The notes under the pieces are model-generated. The model searched no databases. It was not told where the DNA came from and was given only the letters and a program-made list of their open reading frames with translations. Below, one piece after another: positions 55,382-64,000 of a stretch of DNA of 64,000 nt. The translations under genes and the position numbers were made by a program. The stretch comes from Macrostomum hystrix (taxonomy: Eukaryota > Platyhelminthes > Macrostomidae). Positions within the stretch are counted from its first letter, which is position 1, and every line of letters starts with the position of its first letter. The stretch lies in assembly GCA_950097015.1 (NCBI GenBank), contig CATNEN010000038.1, forward strand, positions 26,387,001 through 26,451,000, written 5' to 3'.

Positions 55382-56208
55382 TACTGGAGTGAGACTGGGG
55401 AGAAGTGGCCGGGGAGAGACTGGGGAGAAGTGGCCGGGGAGAGACTGGGGAGAAGTGGCCGGGGAGAGACTGGGGAGAAGTGGCCGGGGAGAGACTGGGG
55501 AGAAGTGGCCGGGGAGAGACTGGGGAGAAGTGGCCGGGGAGAGACTGGGGAGAAGTGGCCGGGGAGAGACTGGGGAGAAGTGGCCGGGGAGAGACTGGGG
55601 AGAAGTGGCCGGGGAGAGACTGGGGAGAAGTGGCCGGGGAGAGACTGGGGAGAAGTGGCCGGGGAGAGACTGGGGAGAAGTGGCCGGGGAGAGACTGGGG
55701 AGAAGTGGCCGGGGAGAGACTGGGGAGAAGTGGATGGGGAGAGACAGGGGAGAAGTGGATGGGGAGACAAAGGGGAGAAGTGGATTGGGAGAGACTGGGG
55801 AGAGGCAGGGGAGAAGTGGATGGGGAGAGACAGGGGAGAAGTGGATGGAGAGACAAAGGGGAGAAGTGGATTGGGAGAGACTGGGGAGAGACAGGGGAGA
55901 AGTGGATGGGGAGAGACAGGGGAGAAGTGGATGGGGAGACAAAGGGGAGAAGTGGATTGGGAGAGACTGGGGAGAGGCAGGGGAGAAATTGATGGGGAGA
56001 CACTGGGGAGAAGTGGGTGGGGAGAGACTGGGGAGAAGTGGATGGGGAGACAAAGGGGAGAAGTGGATTGGGAGAGACTGGGGAGAGACAGGGGAGAAGT
56101 GGATGGGGAGAGACTGGGGAGAAGTGGATGGGGAGACAAAGGGGAGAAGTGGATTGGGAGAGACTGGGGAGAGGCAGGGGAGAAATGGATGGGGAGACAA
56201 AGGGGTGG
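55382..56208 (+). repeat. 25-bp minisatellite, GAGACTGGGGAGAAGTGGCC type
   Basis: The left half (55382-55735) is an almost perfect 25-bp repeat of GGGGAGAGACTGGGGAGAAG plus TGGCC. The right half is a diverged variant with GGATGGGGAGACAAAGG blocks. The 25-bp unit lacks stop codons in several frames, giving false ORFs of about 300 codons. Confidence 0.98.
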
Positions 56209-57156
56209 GCCAAAAGAATTACTGGCAAAGAATTCTGTGCCAGCAAATTGTCTGTGAAAACACAGTCCGCAGGCAGCTTATAAGCAGTATAGGAAATGTG
56301 ACTGCAGTAAAATGTGAAGGCAACCTAGGCAGGCTAAAATAGCAACGAGTTAAAAAAGTAGCGAATTAACAACTTAAAAGTTGAATTTGAACATAGCACG
56401 CTTCACACTTGTTACTTAGTGCTCAATCTCAGTGCGTTCATTTTCTGGTTAGGAGCGTGGCAAACAAAGCAAGCAAAGTGCTTGGTTGCGAATGGAACTT
56501 ACAAGATACTCAGTACTTATATGGAAATAAAATTAGTAGAAAAATAGAAGCTAAACTGGGCCACTGGAGTAGAAACTAAAACAGTCGAACAGTTATTGTG
56601 GAGCGAATTCGCAACTTGTAAATTGCAAAAATTGTCCTTTGCGAGACGATTTTAATTTTATTTAGAGCGAGACCAATGTTTTTTGGCATTTAAGAACGCG
56701 ATACTACTTAGCGCAAAAATATTACCTAAGTAAGTAGTATGTACAGCATGGAAAGTCTAAGCTAGCACGGAATGGAATTGAATTAGAAGACTTTGAGAAG
56801 AGTGAGAGGAATAATAGAAGGCTTATAGGAAAAGAAAAATGCATTAAATGACAGACAGAAGGTTAGCGCACACTAGAATAACTTTGTGAACCACAGCCGA
56901 TATGTATCGAAAATTACCAAATTTTCTGATTTGAACTATTGTACAGAAAGAATATGGAACTAAGTGAAGATAAAAGAGACAAAGAGAGACTCAGATTAAT
57001 AGGGTTAGTAAAAAAGCTGAACAACATAGCGAAAAACACTTTAAGATATACATCTATCTATTTGGATAGTAAAAAAAGTAATTTAATATTGTAAGAAATA
57101 TTAAATTGGCAACTTATCAAAATACATAGATGACATCTATTAAGTACCTTTCTGAG
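56209..57156. other. AT-rich intergenic / 3' flank
   Basis: Unique sequence including the presumed 3' UTR of the coiled-coil gene. It contains one copy, in inverse orientation, of the CGATACATATCGG motif (56897-56909). Confidence 0.45.
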
Positions 57157-60100
57157 TCAGACATCCGTTGCGCAATAATCATCGCCTAGAACTTGGCCGT
57201 CAACGTTGTTGTTATTGTTTTTGGCAGCGATGGCGTTTGGCCGGTGGCCGAATTCTTGCCGCCTTGCTGGAGGCAGTTGTGGCGAATAGTTGGAAACTGA
57301 TTGGCTTAACTGCTGCTGCTGGTAATAATTTCGATAACATTGATCATCTCGCGACGCTGTCAAATCTCCGCTTGGAGGCCTGTACCAATGCGGCGAGTTT
57401 GTATTACTGCTACTGCTAATGCTACTACTATAAGTAGCAGCGGCGGAACCCGCGGCATGTGCGGACACCGAAACTGGAGAAGCATATTCCAGCACCGTTC
57501 TAGGCTGATAGCGAAACGTTTGTTGATGTTGCTGCTGCTGCTGCGCCTGAGAGTGTGACAACAGGTTGCTGGCGGATTGAGAACGACGCGTTGCCATTAG
57601 CAACAGATGCTGCTGCTGCTGTTGCTGCAGCTGCAAAAGCTGATTCTGCTGCTGCCTGGCATCAGCGGCCGCAACTGATGCCGATGAAGAAGACGATGTA
57701 ACCGACAATCTGGCCGCGGATGCTGCCGCCCCTGCCGCTGAAGCGTTTGAAGGCGGCGGACCAACCTGGAAACTAAACTCTTGAAAGCCGGAGTCCAGAC
57801 TAGACTGGGTGACGCGATGTTGTTGTTGCTGCTGCTGAGGCAGAGCTGGCTGCGGTGCAAAGTGATGAGGCGGATGTTGTTGCTTCTGGGTTCCAAATCT
57901 GAAATTTCGGCGTCGAATAAAAATTGAAAACTCAGAAGAGATTAATTTTAACACTTTTTTACTATTTGATCTGATCTTTTACTGGGAATTCCCATTGGAT
58001 CATTCACTGGGAATAACCATCCGATCCTTCACTGGGAATTCCCATTGGATCCTTCCCTGGGAATTCCCATTAGATCATTCACTGGGAATTCCCATCCGAT
58101 CCTTTACTGGCATTCCCATCCGATCCTTCACTGGGAATTCCGATTGGATCATTCACTGGGAATTCCCATCCGATCCTTTACTGGGAATTCCCATTGGATC
58201 CTTCACTGGGAATTCCGATTGGATCATTCACTGGGAATTCCCATTGGATTATTCACTGGGAATTCCCATCCGATCCTTCCCTGGGAATTCCCATTGGATC
58301 ATTCACTGGGAATTCCCATCCGATCATTCACTGGGAATTCCCATCCGATCATTCACTGGGAATTCCCATCCGATCCTTTACTGGGAATTCCCATCCGATC
58401 CTTCACTGGTAATTCCTAACCGATCCTTCACTGGGAATTCCTAACCGATCCTTCACTGGGAATTCCCATCCGATCCTTCACTGGGAATTCCTAACCGATC
58501 CTTCACTGGGAATTCCCATCCGATCCTTCACTGGGAATTCCTAACCGATCCTTCACTGGGAATTCCCATCCGATCCTTCACTGGGAATTCCGATTGGATC
58601 ATTCACTGGGAATTCCCATCCGATCCTTTACTGGGAATTCCCATCCGATCCTTCACTGGTAATTCCTAACCGATCCTTCACTGGGAATTCCTAACCGATC
58701 CTTCACTGGGAATTCCCATCCGATCCTTCACTGGGAATTCCTAACCGATCCTTCACTGGGAATTCCCATCCGATCCTTCACTGGGAATTCCCATTGGATC
58801 CTTCACCGGGAATTCCCATTGGATCCTTCACTGGGAATTCCCATTGGATCCTTCACTGGGAATTCCTAACCGATCCTTCACTGGGAATTCCCATCCGATC
58901 CTTCACTGGGAATTCCCATCCGATCCTTCACTGGGAATTCCCATCCGATCCTTCACTGGGAATTCCGATTGGATCATTCACTGGGAATTCCCATCCGATC
59001 CTTTACTGGGAATTCCCATCCGATCCTTCACTGGTAATTCCTAACCGATCCTTCACTGGGAATTCCTAACCGATCCTTCACTGGGAATTCCCATCCGATC
59101 CTTCACTGGGAATTCCTAACCGATCCTTCACTGGGAATTCCCATCCGATCCTTCACTGGGAATTCCCATTGGATCCTTCACCGGGAATTCCCATTGGATC
59201 CTTCACTGGGAATTCCCATTGGATCCTTCACTGGGAATTCCTAACCGATCCTTCACTGGGAATTCCCATCCGATCCTTCACTGGGAATTCCCATCCGATC
59301 CTTCACTGGGAATTCCTAACCGATCCTTCACACGGAATTATAATTTCAATTACCTAATTACCGAACTACGTAATTGATTAAGCATAGTACTCTTAATAAC
59401 ATCGGTGTAGATCTCCCATCCGTGAATAATATAAGATAGCTATTACTAGTCTACTATTAAAATCTCACTTGGGACTGCAGGCGGAAGCCAGCGAGCGCGC
59501 AGAGGAGCCTCGACTGCTGTCGCCAGAGCCAGTAGCTCCGTTGCCTATGGCCTGACCTGGTGCTAGCTGAAAAAGAACATTAGAGGGTACCGAGAAATAT
59601 AAAAACGCACACAGGAGCTGCGAGTTCATTATGATTGCTTTATAAAAACAAAAAGTAAAAAAATAAATAATACGAGTAGAAAAAAAAACTATTTTTTTGT
59701 CTCGCAAAATATACTGGTAGGACGTTTGTAAAACAAGCTGAACAACAATTTAGCTTAATTTATTTGAAATAGTTTAAAGGATGCAGGCGTTAAAACAGTG
59801 GGGTGAAGGCTTACCCTGCTATGATAAGACAGTGGGGGTACAGGCTTAACGAGAGGTTGCTGGCAATCTTTGTTTAATTTAACACTTCTTAGTAATGTCT
59901 GTATAAAAACGTTTCGATGCAAACAACGTAGGAGTTAAAAATGAAGTCATTGCTAAACACTCGCACTATCTGAACCTGATAGCGCAGAAAATACCTGGAT
60001 GGAGTTGCGGCCAATACAGTAGATTGAGGATTTCCGCATAACACCTGTTAGGGAAGCTTTTCTGTAGGCCGACCGGACAAATCTGTCCACAGACTTTGAC

Positions 60101-61891
60101 TGGGCAAGGGTTGCGTTTGTTTTATTATTACATTTAATAGTGTAAAAAACAATAGCCGATTTGAGTGCGGAAAATGGATTTTTCGATACATATCGGATTG
60201 CAACTTGAAACGTGTTTATGCGGGTTCTAATAAACAGATTAATTATGAATATCAGACGGTAGAAGAAATAAATACTGAAAATAGTTAAAAATGCTTAAAA
60301 CGCCATACTTACACTTTTAGGAGTAGGAGGAATCACGGTCACACGCTCAGAGGATGTTAAGCTGACAGCGGTTCGAGGACTGCTACTACTGTAGAACAGT
60401 GACGAATTGTACTGCGAATCGTTCACAGAGTCCGATGTCGCTGCTGCTGCTGAGGCGGCCTCTTGATAGGAGAGCTTGCCCCGGAGTTGCAGCATTTTGG
60501 CGTTAAGGCTTGACAACTATAATTAAATAATTAACCGACTAATTATTTCAGGATTCGAACTCACGACCCTTCTTGTGAAAGTCAGTTTCACTACCGCTTG
60601 GGCCACATGTACATCTCAACCTCTGTGAGTACAAATCTGTGATAAAGTGCTAAAACTAGGTTTTTTTAAAACGTAAAGAATAAAAGTACAATTTTACTCA
60701 CCTTATCCAGCGCCTGCTGATACTCCAAGTGCCGCTGCTTCCTTAATTGTTTCGACTGTTTGGCCTCCTTCGACTCGCGATAAAGACGAGTCTGAGCCTC
60801 AACTAGGGCCTTCTGTACAGCTATCTCCTGCTGCAGCTCTTCAAGCTGAAATTTGATAGCAGATTAGAATATCAAGACAATCAGGGTCTATTTTAGAATT
60901 GCCTCATATGAGTGTGACAAACCTCCAAGGCCAGGTCTGAGCCGTAGGTTGAAATCGCGTCTCCGCTAAGCTGGCTAGCGCTAGATCTATGCGAATCAAC
61001 AGCCAATAGGAATTGAGTTGAGACGCACTTCTGATTGGCTGCGGCTGATGTTGCTGCGAGATCATGCGAGTTCGATTGGTCTGATGAGGACAAATGAGCG
61101 AGCTGATTGCCCTCCTGACCAGCGGAGGAGGCTGCGCCCTGGGTAAGCGCCTGCAAATGATAAGTAACCAAGCCATTTTGCCGCCCGTTTTTATAACAAG
61201 GGGTGATTCCCCCACCTGACAACTATTTGTGCTGCACCCGAACGTAGCAACGCAAGCACACGCTACTCAAGAACACGGACCAAATTTTTCTTCTGAAACT
61301 AGAATTAATCCGCCAGCTCTTCAGACCATCGAGATATTCAACGGTTCTGGCCGAAGGTCAGATTTTTCGCGTAAGAGCCAGTGTATTTCAAATACGATTT
61401 TAAAGAAAGTAACGATTAAACTAGAAAAGTAACGAATTGAAAGTATAAAGTTTTTCCAAAAGTAACGAAAAATGTCTCAAAAGCTAGTCTCACCCTCTCC
61501 TGTGCCGTGAGCCGTTTCAATTCCAACTCTTTAGCGTCTCGCTGCGCCTTCAAATCGGCCAGCAGGGCACGCAGTTCATGATACCTGGCCAATCGTTTCC
61601 TATGCTCGCCAGGATCAGCCTGACCGCGGCGCATTGTGAAACATGCGGCCGGATCTAGACGAACAGCCCGATCGACTGACGCAGCCGCCGCTGCCGCAGC
61701 CAGAGCAGCCGAAGCAGATGTAGTTGTGATTGTCGACAGCATCAGATCGGAGCTGGAGCTGCGCTGCGAGCCGGGCAAGGAGTGGCATTCGTCAGCCACG
61801 GTTGAAGAGGCAACGCCGATTGGCGTGACGCAGTCAGCTGGATGGGCCTGCTGATGCTGATCTCCTCGGTTAACGCTTTGAGAACTCCGGA
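57157..61891 (-). CDS. coiled-coil, Gln/Ser-rich protein, 3' part of gene (6 exons in window)
   Basis: Exons (minus strand) are 61891-61494, 61150-60923, 60845-60702, 60516-60313, 59566-59469 and 57898-57157. Junctions are GT-AG and in phase, giving 603 codons plus a split codon at the 5' end; the gene continues beyond 64000. It has a Ser-rich, Ala-rich start, then a coiled coil (HRKRLARYHELRALLADLKA), a low-complexity exon, and a second coiled coil (LEELQQEIAVQKALVEAQTR, then LRKQRHLEYQQALDKLSSL). A Ser/Thr-rich region follows, then a long poly-Gln C-terminus ending in Asn and acidic residues. There is no catalytic domain or TM segment, so a cytoplasmic scaffold is plausible. I do not recognise the family. 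Exon 2 (76 residues, low complexity) might be alternatively spliced, since its length is a multiple of three. Confidence 0.8.
57970..59335 (+). repeat. 25-bp minisatellite in the coiled-coil gene intron
   Basis: About 55 copies of GGGAATTCCCATCCGATCCT plus TCACT, with TCCTAACC, CCGATTGG and CCCATTGG variants. A block of roughly 380 bp (near 58560-58850) recurs at about 58940-59210. Each unit contains the palindrome GGGAATTCCC. Confidence 0.98.
59570..60312. other. intron of the coiled-coil gene
   Basis: Unique intronic sequence with one CGATACATATCGG motif (60184-60196) and no array; nothing else gene-like. Confidence 0.5.
60546..60612 (-). other. tRNA-like relic (SINE head?) within an intron
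   Basis: On the minus strand it has an A box (TGGCCCAAGCGGTAG) and a B box (GAGTTCGAATCCTG), with TTTCAC in the anticodon position, resembling a Glu-type tRNA. The acceptor stem does not pair well and no CCA-proximal structure is clear, so I read it as a tRNA-derived SINE remnant rather than a working tRNA. Confidence 0.45.
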
Positions 61892-62009
61892 CTAGAAAGA
61901 GACAGGTATAAAGACTATTAGACTCTAAATCTAATCAAATCTAAATTAGGAAAATGAAATAGAAAACCGGACGCAACAATAACAAGAAAAATATTTGAAA
62001 CACATGTGA

Positions 62010-64000
62010 AAAAAATCAGAAGCAGAAACGTCAGATGAAGTAAACTGGAAGCAGATTAGAAACATCAGATAAAGAAAACCGGAAGCAGATTAGAAACATC
62101 AGATAAAGAAAACCGGAAGCAGATTAGAAACATCTGATAAGGAAAACCGGAAGCAGATTAGAAACATCTGATAAAGAAAGCCGGAAGCAGATTAGAAACA
62201 TTAGATAAAGAAAACCGGAAGCAGATTAGAAACATCAGATAAAGAAAACCGGAAGCAGATTAGAAACATCAGATAAAGAAAACCGGAAGCAGATTAGAAA
62301 CATCAGATAAAGAAAACCGGAAGCAGATTAGAAACATCAGATAAAGAAAACCGGAAGCAGATTAGAAACATCAGATAAAGAAAACCGGAAGCAGGTAAGA
62401 AACATCAGATAAAGAAAACCGGAAGCAGATAAGAAACATCAGATAAAGAAAACCGGAAGCAGATAAGAAACATCAGATAAAGAAAACCGGAAGCAGATTA
62501 GAAACATCAGATAAAGAAAACCGGAAGCAGATTAGAAACATCAGATAAAGAAAACCGGAAGCAGATTCGAAACGTCAGATAAAGAAAACCGGAAGCAGAT
62601 TAGAAACATCAGATAAAGAAAACCGGAAGCAGATTAGAAACATCTGATAAATAAAACCGGAAGCAGATAAGAAACATCAGATAAAGAAAACCGGAAGCAG
62701 ATTAGAAACATCAGATAAAGAAAACCGGAAGCAGATTAGAAGCATCAGATAAAGAAAACCGGAAGCAGATAAGAAACATCAGATAAAGAAAACCGGAAGC
62801 AGATTAGAAACATCAGATAAAGAAAACCGGAAGCAGATTAGAAACATCAGATAAAGAAAACCGGAAGCAGATTAGAAACATCAGATAAAGAAAACCGGAA
62901 GCAGATTAGAAACATCAGATAAAGAAAACCGGAAGCAGATTAGAAACATCAGATAAAGAAAACCGGAAGCAGATTAGAAACATCTGATAAATAAAACCGG
63001 AAGCAGATTAGAAACATCAGATAAAGAAAACCGGAAGCAGATAAGAAGCATCAGATAAAGAAAACCGGAAGCAGATAAGAAACATCAGATAAAGAAAACC
63101 GGAAGCAGATAAGAAGCATCAGATAAAGAAAACCGGAAGCAGATAAGAAACATCAGATAAAGAAAACCGGAAGCAGATTAGAAACATCAGATAAAGAAAA
63201 CCGGAAGCAGATTAGAAACATTAGATAAAGAAAACCGGAAGCAGATAAGAAACATTAGATAAAGAAAACCAGAAGCAGATAAGAAACATCAGATAAAGAA
63301 AACCAGAAGCAGATAAGAAACATCAAATAAAGAAAACCGGAAGCAGATAAGAAACATCAGATAAAGAAAACCGGAAGCAGATTAGAAACATCAGATAAAG
63401 AAAACCGGAAGCAGATTAGAAACATCAGATAAAGAAAACCGGAAGCAGATAAGAAACATCTGATAAAGAAAACCGGAAGCAGATTAGAAACATCAGATAA
63501 AGAAAACCGGAAGCAGATTAGAAACATCAGATAAAGAAAACCGGAAGCAGATTAGAAACATCAGATAAAGAAAACCGGAAGCAGATTAGAAACATCAGAT
63601 AAAGAAAACCGGAAGCAGATTAGAAACATCAGATAAAGAAAACCGGAAGCAGATTAGAAACATTAGATAAAGAAAACCGGAAGCAGATAAGAAACATCTG
63701 ATAAAGAAAACCGGAAGCAGATTAGAAACATCAGATAAAGAAAACCGGAAGCAGATAAGAAACATCAGATAAAGAAAACCGGAAGCAGATTAGAAACATC
63801 AGATAAAGAAAACCGGAAGCAGATAAGAAACATCTGATAAAGAAAACCGGAAGCAGATTAGAAACATCAGATAAAGAAAACCGGAAGCAGATTAGAAACA
63901 TCAGATAAAGAAAACCGGAAGCAGATTAGAAACATCAGATAAAGAAAACCGGAAGCAGATTAGAAACATCTGATAAGGAAAACCGGAAGCAGATTAGAAA
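62010..64000 (+). repeat. 34-bp minisatellite running off the right edge
   Basis: At least 58 copies containing AAAACCGGAAGCAGATTAGA and AACATCAGATAAAG, highly homogenised, with AGATAAGA and CATCTG variants in blocks. It starts about 120 bp from the last visible exon of the minus-strand coiled-coil gene, so it lies in its intron. Confidence 0.98.

Noticed and set aside
55286-56342. ORFs of about 300 codons on both strands
   Set aside because: 25-bp minisatellite whose units lack stop codons in several frames.
62010-64000. Possible CRISPR or satellite centromere
   Set aside because: No spacers; a single 34-bp array within a gene intron fits a minisatellite better.

Overview
This is a eukaryotic, metazoan window: spliced genes with GT-AG introns, a retinoic-acid-receptor-like nuclear receptor, a neuropeptide F/Y precursor, a bestrophin, two Ty3/gypsy retrotransposons and tRNA-derived SINE-like sequence. 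Gene content and the NPF ending in RQRF with an amidation site fit a protostome, most likely a spiralian such as a flatworm, annelid or mollusc relative. That assignment is inference; no ribosomal or mitochondrial marker is present to settle it.

Layout. 1-3.48 kb: minus-strand Ty3/gypsy element running off the left edge. 4.13-4.45 kb: a tRNA-headed SINE. 5.8-8.1 kb (-): a complete four-exon SLC22-type organic ion transporter. 8.5-8.7 kb (-): a small unrecognised ORF. 9.4-12.9 kb (+): a complete four-exon TMEM184 gene. 12.9-16 kb: minisatellites. 16.06-19.19 kb (+): an unrecognised three-exon, four-TM membrane protein whose first intron holds an antisense, broken tyrosine-recombinase (Crypton/KIAA1958-like) ORF and a 100-bp hairpin. 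23.1-26.3 kb (+): the geranylgeranyltransferase-I beta subunit. 30.8-35.7 kb (+): the RAR-like nuclear receptor. 37.5-39.4 kb (-): the NPF precursor, whose amidation-site exon is separated from the rest by an intron splitting an Arg codon. 43.5-54.1 kb (-): a bestrophin whose 6.5-kb first intron contains a second, defective gypsy element. 57.2-61.9 kb (-), continuing past the right edge: a coiled-coil, Gln/Ser-rich protein not recognised.

The outstanding property is minisatellite load. About thirty tandem arrays (units 11-46 bp, lengths 0.2-2 kb) occupy a large share of the window, and most larger introns carry a private array. Several units contain splice-site-like strings: four separate arrays share a GGTGAGATT core, and another repeats a good 3' splice-site sequence. 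These arrays produce long spurious ORFs (for example over 500 codons at 21.5-23.1 kb) that should not be called genes. The genes show no operon-like or pathway relationship; they are ordinary unrelated metazoan genes. Exon joins were worked out by eye from splice consensus, reading phase and family similarity, and five of the seven multi-exon genes close perfectly from start to stop. The exceptions are one RAR acceptor and the 5' end of the last gene.
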